Below are positions 25,107 to 34,800 of a stretch of DNA of 64,000 bases, piece after piece. Origin of the DNA: Pseudomonas gingeri (lineage in GTDB: Bacteria; Pseudomonadota; Gammaproteobacteria; Pseudomonadales; Pseudomonadaceae); assembly GCF_013385635.1 (NCBI RefSeq), contig NZ_JACAPR010000004.1:84337-148336 (forward strand), written 5' to 3'. Positions within the stretch are counted from its first letter, which is position 1, and the number at the start of each line of letters is the position of its first letter. The translations under genes were made by a program, and so were the position numbers. The notes under the pieces were generated by a model. It was not told the DNA's origin and made no database searches. It was given only the letters and a program-made list of their open reading frames with translations.

Positions 25107-26237
25107 ATGACTGCCGATTCTCCCCTGAGTGTCGATTCACCCCTGAGTGCTTATCGCGCTGCCGTCGAGCAGCGCGGTTTTCTTCATGACCCGGCGCAAT
25201 GGCAGGCGGTGCAGGCCTTGCAGCGCTGCCATGGGGCCTTGCAGGCGGGCCAGGTGCCCCGGGGTGTTTACCTCTGGGGGCCGGTCGGACGCGGCAAGAC
25301 CTGGCTGATGGATCAGTTCCACCAGACCTTGCGGGTGCCGTCGCGGCGCCAGCACTTCCATCACTTCATGGGCTGGGTCCACCAGCGCTCGTTCCAGCTC
25401 AGTGGTATCGCCGACCCGCTGCGGGCCCTGGCCCGTGAGCTGGCCGGGGAAGTCCGGGTGTTGTGTTTCGATGAACTGTTCGTCAACGATATCGGTGATG
25501 CGATCATTCTCGGGCGACTGTTCCAGGTGATGTTCGATGAAGGCGTGGTGATCGTCGCCACGTCCAATCAGCCGCCGCAACAGCTGTATGCCGATGGTTT
25601 CAATCGCGAGCGATTCCTGCCGGCGATTGCCGCCATCGAAGAGCATATGGAGGTGGTGGATATCGATGGTGGTGAAGATCATCGTCTGCATCCGGGGACC
25701 GTGCTGCAGCGTTATTGGGTCGAGCCCGCGGGACAGTCGACGGCACTGGTCGAAGCGTTCGATGGGTTGACGGCCGGGCAGCCGGTTTCCAGCGAGCCGG
25801 TTGCCATGGGCTATCGGACCCTGGCGGTGGTGCGGGCTTCGCCCACGGTGCTTTGCTGTCGTTATGCCGAACTGTGCGAACAGCCTCTGGCGGCCATGGA
25901 TTTCATGGCGCTGTGTGACCGCTACACGGTGATTTTCCTGATCGAGGTGCCCAGCCTCAGTGCCCGCCAGCGTCCCGGACGCATCGCCCGTGGCACCGAG
26001 GACGCGGCGCAGCGTGTCGACGCCGGGGACCGTGAACTGCCGCCGCTGTCTGTGCACGACGATAGCGTGCGGCGCTTCATCGCCCTGGTGGACGAGTGTT
26101 ACGACCGCAAGGTGCCGCTCTATCTCTGCGCCCGGGTGGCACTGGACGAACTGTACACCGAAGGTTACCTAGCTTTCCCGTTCCGCCGTACGCTCAGTCG
26201 TTTGCACGAGATGCAATTGCAGCGCTTCGGCCGTTGA
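25107..26237 (+). CDS. zapE: Cell division AFG1-like ATPase ZapE
   Basis: A 376-residue AFG1/ZapE ATPase. Walker A is LWGPVGRGKTW (residues 57-66) and Walker B is VLCFDELFVND, with sensor segment IVATSNQPPQQLYADGFNRE and C-terminal LYTEGYLAFPFRRTLSRLHEMQ. ZapE associates with the Z-ring and is needed under stress in E. coli. Pseudomonas genomes often carry two members; this one is monocistronic and not beside the rplM/rpsI locus, so it may be the second paralogue. Confidence 0.88.
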   Translation: MTADSPLSVDSPLSAYRAAVEQRGFLHDPAQWQAVQALQRCHGALQAGQVPRGVYLWGPVGRGKTWLMDQFHQTLRVPSRRQHFHHFMGWVHQRSFQLSGIADPLRALARELAGEVRVLCFDELFVNDIGDAIILGRLFQVMFDEGVVIVATSNQPPQQLYADGFNRERFLPAIAAIEEHMEVVDIDGGEDHRLHPGTVLQRYWVEPAGQSTALVEAFDGLTAGQPVSSEPVAMGYRTLAVVRASPTVLCCRYAELCEQPLAAMDFMALCDRYTVIFLIEVPSLSARQRPGRIARGTEDAAQRVDAGDRELPPLSVHDDSVRRFIALVDECYDRKVPLYLCARVALDELYTEGYLAFPFRRTLSRLHEMQLQRFGR

Positions 26238-26333
26238 AGCGTTTATTTTGCTTCCGTTACCCGCCACGGACAGGGTTACAATCGGTTTCCTGACCCACAA
26301 GAGTTGCCCTTAATGGTTTCGCCGAGGACTGAC

Positions 26334-26825
26334 ATGGACGTTGCCGACATACTGGTTTTACAAGCGAGCTACACCAACCCGGTGCACGCCGAAGCGATTG
26401 GACTGGTACTCAATCACTACGCCGAAGACCCCATGGGCGGCGGCGAGGCCCTGGCGCCGGACGTGCTGCAACAACTGCCCGGTGAACTGGCCAAGCGGCC
26501 TCATGCCTTCAGCGTGCTGGCGTTTGTCGGCGGTGAGCCGGCCGGGCTGGTGAACTGCTTCGAAGGTTTTTCCACCTTTGCCTGCCGCCCCCTGGTGAAC
26601 GTCCATGACGTCTCGGTGGTGAGCAAGTTTCGCGGCCTGGGGCTGAGCCAGAAGATGCTGCAGAAGGTCGAGGATATCGCCCGTCAGCGCGGCTGTTGCA
26701 AGATCACCCTGGAAGTGCTCGAAGGCAACGCCGTGGCCCAGGGCTCTTACCGCAAGTTCGGTTTCAGCGGTGCGCAGCTCGATCCGCAGCACGGCCAGAT
26801 GCTGTTCTGGAACAAGTACCTCTAG
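26334..26825 (+). CDS. GNAT-family acetyltransferase
   Basis: A 163-residue GNAT with VHDVSVVSKFRGLGLSQKML as the acetyl-CoA-binding core (RGLGLS is the QxxGxG-type loop) and KITLEVLEGNAVAQGSYRKF as the C-terminal half. The start at 26334 is preferred because GAGGA lies about five bases upstream; ATG at 26313 is an alternative. The last codons are part of a 15-bp tandem duplication (TACCTCTAGTTTC at 26817 and 26832), so a second stop follows in register. The substrate is unknown. Confidence 0.85.
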   Translation: MDVADILVLQASYTNPVHAEAIGLVLNHYAEDPMGGGEALAPDVLQQLPGELAKRPHAFSVLAFVGGEPAGLVNCFEGFSTFACRPLVNVHDVSVVSKFRGLGLSQKMLQKVEDIARQRGCCKITLEVLEGNAVAQGSYRKFGFSGAQLDPQHGQMLFWNKYL

Positions 26826-26844
26826 TTTCAATACCTCTAGTTTC

Positions 26845-26879
26845 GCCCTCTTGTAGGTTGTCCTCTGTCGCAAGAGGGC
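26845..26879. promoter_or_regulatory. Hairpin upstream of the first giant gene
   Basis: GCCCTCTTG (26845-26853) pairs perfectly with CAAGAGGGC (26871-26879) around a 17-base loop and has no U-tract. It is directly followed by TATCCCGCTACCGC at 26881-26894, which recurs before the second giant gene. Confidence 0.5.
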
Positions 26880-26997
26880 CTATCCCGCTACCGCACACGA
26901 CGCCTGTCGCCAGGCTTGAATCCCTCGGGAGTCGTGGCCGGCGAGCCGATGCGCCAGGTAACGACTCGTTCCCATCATTCGAACGAGGACGTCAACC

Positions 26998-29900
26998 ATG
27001 TCAACGCAGTCGCCGGTTGCGGAGAGTCAAGCAATGCACCCGACTTCGGTCGCCAAGGCACTTTTCGCCGACCCTCCCGATTTGCTCTCGGTCGCTACAC
27101 CGCTGGTCCAGGGCGTGTTGGACCAGCACTATGGCGAATTCGACCTGTCGGCCGAGCGGGTACGCCTGGCGGTACCCTATTGGGTATTGGCCCAGGGCAT
27201 CGACGGTGCCCCGGCCGGGCATAACCACTACAGCCTCGCCGAGGTCATGCTCGAGCGTTTTGCCCTGCGGGCGCCGGTCTGGGGAGCTTCCAGGAGCCCG
27301 CGTGGGGAGACGCACAACCTGCTCTGGCGCGACCGGCCACCGGCGGCGACAAAGCCCCTGGCAATCGATCTCGACGGGCTGCTCAAGCGTCTGGACCAGG
27401 CGGCGCGGGCGTTGTTGCTGGAAAATCTGAAGCAGCAACTGATCGAGCGCTGGAACCAGTCGCCACAAGGGCACGGGCCGAGCCGTTGGGCACGGCTCGC
27501 GGCGGCGATCGGGCGCTTGCTCGTCGCCGGGCAGATGCCTGGGCGGGGAGGGCTGCCCGACCTGAGTCGCCTGCCGTTCTACATGGGCTACTCGCCTGAC
27601 GATGCCCAGGGTAAAAGCCCGCCCCTGGATATTCGTGCCTTCGAGACAAGAGTCTTCAGCGTGGATGAGCAGGGGCGACGTTACCCGGAGTTGTACCCGG
27701 TGATCGACTTCCGGCGTTATGACGAGCGTCTGCAGCGATTGCCCTATCCGTTGTATTTTCATCCGGGCGAGGGCGGTCTGCGCTCGGGTAAGTTGGACAG
27801 TGCCGAGTTGGTGGCGATGCTGATCGGCAGCCGGACCGCCGGACGTAGCCTGGAAGTAAGCGAGTCGCTGGTCTGGCGCTGGAACGAACCCGCCGAAGTG
27901 ATCGGTGACAGCCTGGCCAAGGGTTTGCTGGAATATCAACTGCAGGCGCTGAGCGCATTGCCGCCGGGCGACCTGCACGGCAGGGCCCATCTGCAGCGCT
28001 GGGTGGACGAAATCACCGATCCGGGCCAGTGGTTCGCCGTACCCGCGAGGATCTCCGATACGGGACGGTTCCAGGTGCTCAGACAGGAACGCTGCGGTGC
28101 GGCGGCCCTGGGCATGAGCAGCACGTCGCTGCCGGACTGGCTGCTGGGGGCCTCGATTGCCGATCGGGCGAGCTACAGTCACCTGCTCACCGAACTGGCG
28201 CGCACGCAGTGCGAGTCCGCCGGCCGGCATTTCCTCGAAGGCATCGGCACCCTCGATGAGTTCGCCACACGGCGCTTGCAAGCGTTGATGCACAAGGACC
28301 ATCCCACTGCCGCCGCCATCGACCCGCATACGATCAAGCTCAATATCGACAAGCTCGATTACTCCTCCACCCAGACCCTTGACCCGCAGCAGGCGCAGGT
28401 CACGGTTGCGGTCGACATGACGCTGGTGGAACTGGCGCTGGCCAACCTGGGCGGCATGCGCCATACCGGCATGCGTATTCGTATCGAGGTGCGCGGGTTG
28501 GCGCAGCCGGTGCCGGACTGGATGGCCCCGGATTACCTGCGTGGCCTGGTGACCCGCGCCGATATCGGCCAGGCCTACCCGGACCTGCTCAAGGCCCGGT
28601 TGCTCACCGACGCCGCCGAGGCCCGGCGGCGCGAGGCCTTGTTTGTCGCGCAATGGCGGGTTCGCCTGCCCTTGCAGGCCCTGGAATTGAAGATCAGGGA
28701 CGAGTCGGGGGTCAGCGTCGACGGCTTTCGTCATGTGCAGGCGCTAGTCCAACCGGCGGCTCCCGGCCGACGGGTCGATGGTATGGAAATCGTCCTGCGG
28801 CCCCTGGCGTTCAAGGCCAGAGCCGACTGGCGGGCTGACGCGGTGCAGGCGATGTTTGTCATCGGTCCACGGGATATGAGCCGCGGCCCGTTGCTCCTGT
28901 TCCGCCCACTGTTCCTGCAACAACCGCTGCGCCAATTCGCAACCGCCCAGGCGTTGCTCGACGCGATCCGCCAGCCCGGCGATCTGCAGCGCAGCGTCTT
29001 GACCTGGATGAGCGAAACGGCGCGCCAGCGTTATGACCATGGCGGTTTCGACGCGCCGCATATCCAGCAATTCCTGCCTGGCGACGAGTTCGCCCCGGCA
29101 CCGGCCAAGCCTGTCCCGGCAATGCTTGGCGAAGAGACGGTCGAGGGTGCCTACCTGTCGGCGATCTTCGCCGCCATGGTCAGGGCCCAGGTCGAGCAGG
29201 CCGACCGGCAGTCGGTGTCCAATGCCGAACAACGCTGGGCGGACTGGAAGCAGGGCGCCTGGCAAGTGCTGCTGAGCATCACCCAACTGCCGTTTGCCGG
29301 ACTCCTGCCCTACGTCGGACGCCTGGTGGAAGTACTCGGCTGGCTGGTGACCCTGGAAATCGGCCATGACGACCTGCGGGCGCTGGACAGCGACAACCGA
29401 CTGGAACAGTCGTCGGGGGCCGCGGACCTGTTGTTCAACCTGGCGGCCTTGTTGCTGCACTATCGCGCCGACTCTTCCTCGGGGGAAACCGCGGTCCCGC
29501 CGTTGCGTCCGCTTGAGCCACCGCCGCCCGCGACAGCTTTGCCCGCGCCGACCATCGCCCGTGTGCCCGACTTGCCTCGTACCGAACTGAGTGCATGGTC
29601 GCTGTCCGGTTGGCCGGTCCCGGAGGCGCTGATGAAGCGTGTCCGGCCTTATCGCCTGCATGCGTTCGATAAGCCGGCATCGGCCTTGGCCGAGCTGGGC
29701 GTCGTGGCGGACTCGGGGCCGGCGCGAGGGTTGGTGCATATCGAGGAGGGCGGCAAGGGCAAATGGTGTGCATTGCTCCTGGGCGATCTTTACGAGGTGG
29801 CCTGGGAAGCCGAGGCGGACGGCGTGCGGATCATCGACGATCAGGGCAATGCCGGTCCCTGGGTGCGCAGTGACGAGCAGGGACGCTGGAGCCTGGACAT

Positions 29901-31806
29901 GCGTTTGCGCGGTGGCAGTCCGCCCAAGCGGGTCCGGGCCGGTGGTTCGCAAACCGTCATCGAGGGACGTGCGGAACTGATGGAACTCAACCAACAGATC
30001 AAGGTGAGCGAACCGTCGGTCAGCAACAGTGTCAAGCGCTGGAAACTGGCGACCGAAGGCGAGACGGCCAAGCGGGTGACCTACGAGCGGCGTACCGAAC
30101 TGCTCGGTGAGATGACCACCTTGCTGGAAGCCAATCTGCGGAACTACAGCCGACAGCTGGAATTGAGCAGAAGTTTGATGGCCGATCCGCGGCTGACCAA
30201 GGTGGTACGACCCTTTCAGATCAATGCGCTGGAAAACGGTGTGATTGAACTGCAGACCTTGCTCCATGCCCAGCAAACCTGGCTGTTGGAAAGACTGGAG
30301 CAGCCCCATTCGACATTTTCGCAACTGCCTGAAGAGCAGATGGATCTGACGCAGATCCAGGTCGAGTGGGAGCGGGATGCAGCGGCCACGGACAAGGCGC
30401 TTGGCTGGGCGCTTCAGGAGCGCGACTGGCTCGAACAATTGAGTCAGATACGCGATGGCCGCGAAAACTATCAGCGGGTGCTGACCACCGTCGGCTGGGG
30501 CTCCATCGCGGTGGAGGTGCGTGCCTGGAAGACGGCGCAGTTGAAGAACCGTTTTGTCCTGGCCCAGATAACGCCCGAGTATGTCGGGCAGGAGATGTTC
30601 GAGGCGATCTGGGATCAGTTCAGGCAGTTGCAGGTGTCCTATTACGCGTCTCCCAATGCACTGGAAGAGAGCGGTCTGTCAGCCGGCGAGCGTATCGAAC
30701 TGCTGGAGTCGCTTGCCGAGCAATCCACTGATTTTCAGGAAAAGCTTGAATTTCATTTGACTACGCTGGTCGATCGTCAACTGCCCACGGAGTGCCTGGA
30801 CCGCTTGCTCGTGTCCTTGAAGGGCCTTGTGCAGGATACCCAGGAGGACCTGCGGCAATTGTTGGGCAGCGATGACTGGGAGCTGCCGCCCCGGCCCGTT
30901 GCCGGCCCATCGGTGAAAAAGACCACGAAAAAAGTCATCCGCACGCGCCACCGGCAGCTGTTGTCCGGTGAGGTCAAGGCACCGACCTCGGCGGATGGCG
31001 AGGAGATCGTGGAAGTCAGCGATGGCTATGGCCGGGTGATCGAGACCTTCCGGCAAAATACCGCCGACGGACTTTGGGATGCGGTGGTCGCCCCGGACAG
31101 GACTGTGGTGATCAGGCCCCAGGTCGGACTGGAGAAACGGGTATCCGATGCACGCCAGTTGCTCAACGACGAAGCCACGGCGACCGAGCGCGTCATGAAG
31201 CAGGCCGGGCGTTCCAACGCACCAAGGGCACAGGAGGACATCCTGCGCTTGCAGGCCGAGGCGATGGAGCTGCAGGCCACGGAGATCGACAAGCTCCTGG
31301 CCGTGGTGCAAACGCCGCCGCGCAACCCGGACCGGGTCAGGAATGCCCAGGCGGTGGTGCGCCAGTTGCGCGAGGCGGCCCCACGACTGCTGGCCGCCGG
31401 ACAGCGCGCACGTATCGCCGCGATCAAGGCCAATCCGCCGGAAATGCCGCGTATCGACTACCTGTTGGCGCTGGGCGAGGTGACCCTGCGCAAGGAAGGC
31501 GAGCGCATCAGGCTCGGCAAGCACGATTTCCTGCAGGAGTACGTGCTGCTCGACCAGGACGGCAAGCCGCTGTGGTACGCGCACTTTCATTACGCCAGTG
31601 TGGCGGCAGTGGACACGGCCTTCGAGGCCGCTCACCTGAAAACCGCCGCGCAGCGCAAGCTCGGCGGCAAGTACCAGTCACTGGAGCAGGAAAAGGCCTT
31701 CAAGAAGATCCAGACGGGGCAGGGCGGCAATGCCAACCTGGCGCTGCAGATCTATCGCAGCCGGATCGACCTGGCGGCAGCGCAACAGCACTTTTTCCCC
31801 GGCTGA
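26998..31806 (+). CDS. Giant dermonecrotic-toxin-domain (DUF6543-type) protein, first of a tandem pair
   Basis: A 1602-residue protein without a signal peptide. From memory of the family, residues from about 300 to 830 match the Pseudomonas dermonecrotic-toxin-domain (DUF6543) proteins: LLEYQLQALSAL, YSHLLTELA, VPDWMAPDYLRGLVTRADIG, VDGMEIVLRPLAFKA, LLLFRPLF and the SNAEQRW segment at 741. A hydrophobic stretch at about 755-787, a Pro-rich linker at about 832-864 and a GLVHI...GPW...LRGG domain at about 905-990 follow, then a helical region and a conserved C-terminal module with LWYAHFHY at 1525-1532 and AHLKT at 1545. GAGGA lies eight bases before the ATG. No secretion, chaperone or immunity gene is adjacent. 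Toxicity is inferred only from the family name. Confidence 0.8.
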   Translation: MSTQSPVAESQAMHPTSVAKALFADPPDLLSVATPLVQGVLDQHYGEFDLSAERVRLAVPYWVLAQGIDGAPAGHNHYSLAEVMLERFALRAPVWGASRSPRGETHNLLWRDRPPAATKPLAIDLDGLLKRLDQAARALLLENLKQQLIERWNQSPQGHGPSRWARLAAAIGRLLVAGQMPGRGGLPDLSRLPFYMGYSPDDAQGKSPPLDIRAFETRVFSVDEQGRRYPELYPVIDFRRYDERLQRLPYPLYFHPGEGGLRSGKLDSAELVAMLIGSRTAGRSLEVSESLVWRWNEPAEVIGDSLAKGLLEYQLQALSALPPGDLHGRAHLQRWVDEITDPGQWFAVPARISDTGRFQVLRQERCGAAALGMSSTSLPDWLLGASIADRASYSHLLTELARTQCESAGRHFLEGIGTLDEFATRRLQALMHKDHPTAAAIDPHTIKLNIDKLDYSSTQTLDPQQAQVTVAVDMTLVELALANLGGMRHTGMRIRIEVRGLAQPVPDWMAPDYLRGLVTRADIGQAYPDLLKARLLTDAAEARRREALFVAQWRVRLPLQALELKIRDESGVSVDGFRHVQALVQPAAPGRRVDGMEIVLRPLAFKARADWRADAVQAMFVIGPRDMSRGPLLLFRPLFLQQPLRQFATAQALLDAIRQPGDLQRSVLTWMSETARQRYDHGGFDAPHIQQFLPGDEFAPAPAKPVPAMLGEETVEGAYLSAIFAAMVRAQVEQADRQSVSNAEQRWADWKQGAWQVLLSITQLPFAGLLPYVGRLVEVLGWLVTLEIGHDDLRALDSDNRLEQSSGAADLLFNLAALLLHYRADSSSGETAVPPLRPLEPPPPATALPAPTIARVPDLPRTELSAWSLSGWPVPEALMKRVRPYRLHAFDKPASALAELGVVADSGPARGLVHIEEGGKGKWCALLLGDLYEVAWEAEADGVRIIDDQGNAGPWVRSDEQGRWSLDMRLRGGSPPKRVRAGGSQTVIEGRAELMELNQQIKVSEPSVSNSVKRWKLATEGETAKRVTYERRTELLGEMTTLLEANLRNYSRQLELSRSLMADPRLTKVVRPFQINALENGVIELQTLLHAQQTWLLERLEQPHSTFSQLPEEQMDLTQIQVEWERDAAATDKALGWALQERDWLEQLSQIRDGRENYQRVLTTVGWGSIAVEVRAWKTAQLKNRFVLAQITPEYVGQEMFEAIWDQFRQLQVSYYASPNALEESGLSAGERIELLESLAEQSTDFQEKLEFHLTTLVDRQLPTECLDRLLVSLKGLVQDTQEDLRQLLGSDDWELPPRPVAGPSVKKTTKKVIRTRHRQLLSGEVKAPTSADGEEIVEVSDGYGRVIETFRQNTADGLWDAVVAPDRTVVIRPQVGLEKRVSDARQLLNDEATATERVMKQAGRSNAPRAQEDILRLQAEAMELQATEIDKLLAVVQTPPRNPDRVRNAQAVVRQLREAAPRLLAAGQRARIAAIKANPPEMPRIDYLLALGEVTLRKEGERIRLGKHDFLQEYVLLDQDGKPLWYAHFHYASVAAVDTAFEAAHLKTAAQRKLGGKYQSLEQEKAFKKIQTGQGGNANLALQIYRSRIDLAAAQQHFFPG

Positions 31807-31813
31807 CCGCATA

Positions 31814-31847
31814 GTCCTCGGGCGGTATCCCGCTACCGCCCGAGGAC
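31814..31847. promoter_or_regulatory. Perfect 14-bp hairpin between the two giant genes
   Basis: GTCCTCGGGCGGTA pairs exactly with TACCGCCCGAGGAC around the loop TCCCGC, seven bases after the stop of the first giant gene and about 50 bp before the second. A G-run, not a U-tract, follows, so it is not a classical terminator; it may attenuate or stabilise. It contains TATCCCGCTACCGC (31826-31839), also found at 26881-26894. Confidence 0.7.
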
Positions 31848-31898
31848 CGGGGGGGTCTTGTCAACTGGCCGCTTTCCCTCTTCAAGGATTGCGGCCTC

Positions 31899-34800
31899 AT
31901 GACCTCGCTGCCGACCTCCCCGCCGACTTCGTTGCAGATTTCACTGCAACAGTACCGAAACACTGCCCGCGCGCTGTTCGCCGGGCGACCGACGGGCACG
32001 ACGCTCGACAGTGGCGACGATGCCCAGCTCGAAGTGTTCAAGGTCCGCCTGATCGAGTTCTGGAATGAAGCGGTACCCGACTGGGCCGGCAAGGTGCCGG
32101 GATCGGATGCTTGGGTGCCGGGCTGGGACCGGCACTCGCCGACGATTCCCAGCCGTTGCGCGGCACTCTCGAACCTGCTGTTCGTGTCCATGTATGGTGC
32201 CGGGAACCGGCCCAACAGCCTGGCGTTGCAGGCCAACCAGATGCTGCCCAAGGCGCTGGTCAGCGAAGACCAGCCAACCCGCGACAGCCTGCTGGGCAAG
32301 CATGCCCTGGCCGCCTACCTGTTGTATGCCAGGGGACCACGGGAACGATTCGGCATCACACCGGTCGCGGTGGTCTTCGCCCGTCAGTTGCCCGCGCAGG
32401 CCTTTGCCTATTTCCTGCTGCGTCCGGGCCATGATGTGCAACGTTTGCAGCACCTTGATGAGCTTTGGACACTATTGCGCGGGCAACTGCCTGACCCTGG
32501 CCGGCTCGAACTGATCCCTTCGCAGGTGAATGTCTTCGACAACCTGGCCGGGGCGTTGCTGGAAAACCAGTTGCAGGCGCTGGAGCGTCTGTCGCGCGGC
32601 GTGACTGACGGAACCGGCGAGTCCTGGGCGACGCGGGTCGCGCGGGCCACCGATCCTGCGCACTGGTTCGTCATCCCCGAGCCCGCGCCGCTGACACCTC
32701 TGCAACGGCGGGTGCGCGAGGCAGCGCCGCTGTGGCTGCTGGATGCGGCGGATACGGATCGGCGCGACTATGCCGGGCTGCTGTCGACCCTGGTCACGGC
32801 GCTGGGCAAATCGTCATCCCACAGTTTTTTCGACGATGTGGCGTCGCTGTCGGATTTCAGCCGCCAGGCGCTCAGGGCGGCCATGGTGCGGCGGCATCCA
32901 CGGATGCCGGATATTCCCATGCAGGACATCCAGCTCCGGCTGGAAAAGTACCGGCGCAAGCCGCTGTTGCCGGATGTGCTGGGGGCGTTCGAGGAAGTCG
33001 GGTTGACGCTGCCCGAACTGGCGCTGGAAAACCTCGACGATTTTCGTTTCGGCGCCACGCGGATGCATATCCGATTGGCTGACGGTAGCCCGCCGCCGGA
33101 CTGGATGACCGCCGATTATCTGATTGAGCTGGTCAGCGCCGTCGATATCGGCGCCGGTTACCCGGCTTACCTGCGCCAGCGACTGTTGGGCGATACCCGT
33201 TATGCCGTGATCCGCCAGCAGCGCTTTTTCCGTCAGATCCAGGCCCAGTTGCCCCTGGCGGCACTGGAGCTCAAGCTCCGTGGCGAACAGGGCATCACCG
33301 AACGAGGCTACCGCTGGGTCAAGGCGGTACTGGCGTTCGACGCCCATGAACGCGAGGTCGACGGTGTGCCGATCGTGCTCCGCCCCCTGGCCTTGCGGGC
33401 CAGCCCCGAGGCGAGCCCGGACAAGGTCATGGGCATGTTTCTTATCGAACCCCGTGACCCTGCTCAGGGGCCGCATGTGCTGTACCGACCGCTGTTCGAT
33501 CCGCCCCTGAGCGAATACGCCAGCCGGCCGGAACTGCTGGCGGCCATCGAACAAGTCGGTGCCTTGCAGGACAGTGTGCTGGCCTGGCTCGATAGCCAGA
33601 GAGTCGCCGTGTATGCCAACGGCGGTTTCCGCCAGCCCCGCCTCGGTTCGTTATTGCCGGGTGATGAAGCCGCGCCGCTGCCAGCCCCTCCGGCACCGGC
33701 CACCCTGGGCAATGAGGAAGTGACCGAGGACTACATCCATCATCTGTTTCATGCTTGTATCGATGCGGTCATTCGCCAGGCCGATGTGCAGTTGTTGTCG
33801 AATGCGGAAAAGCGCTGGGAGCGGCTGAAGGACAGTGGCTGGCAACTGTTCAGTTCATGGCTGATGTTTGCCAGCGGCCCCTTGACCCAGGCCGGCTGGC
33901 TGATCCTGCTCTACCGTGGGGTTCGCCAGGATCTGCCGGGGTTGCAGGGCGACGACGAGGACGCCCGGGCCCAGGCCTGGGCCGATATGCTGAGCAACCT
34001 GGCGGCAGTGCTGTTGCATGAAGTGATCGCGAGCGAGCGCGAAGCACTGCCGGAACTGACGGGCAAGCGGGAATCGCTGGCGACCGGAGGGGAGGTGCTG
34101 CTGGAGCGGATCACAGCACCGCCGGCCGCCGATGACTTGCCACAACTGCCTTTCGACTTGTCCTGGTCGAATCCGCGCCGCGCCCTGTCGGCAGCCTCGC
34201 GCCAGGCGCTGGAGAAGCTCCGCGTCAGGGTCTTCGATACGCCTCCACGACTCGATAGTCTCGGTATGGTCTCCGCAAGTGGTCCGAACCGGGGTCTGGT
34301 GCATCTTGGCGAGGCTCGGGACAAGGGATGGCATGTGCTGATCGAGAACGCCCTGTATCAGGTGGCGTGGAGCGATGACGGTCCCCGTGTGGTCGATGCG
34401 GCGGGAACCCCGGGACCGTTTCTGGAGCGGGACGGACAGGACCGTTGGCGCCTGGACCTGCGCTTGCGCCTGCGCGGCGGCAGCAGCCGTGACACCGTGC
34501 AGGCGCGCCTGCAGCGCAAGTTGCGCGACCGCGCCACGGCCCTGCACGGGCAAGTGATCCAGGCGTCGGCGCGTATGGGCCGTCTGATCGGCGAGGCTGA
34601 AACCCTGCGCAAGCGCCTGGAAACCATGAGCGAGGGCCGGACCGCGAACAACTTCAGCGACCGGCAACGCAGCGACAAGCGCCGCGAATACCTGGGCAAG
34701 CTGGAGGACTTGCAGGTTGTCATCGAAGAAAAGATCGCGCTGATCAAGGAACTCCATGGCAATCGCCAGGTGGTGCCCAAGCCGCAGATGCTGGTGACGG

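Noticed and set aside
26817..26844. 15-bp duplication at the end of the acetyltransferase gene as a transposon target-site duplication
   Set aside because: The two copies are directly adjacent with no element between them, so simple tandem slippage is enough.
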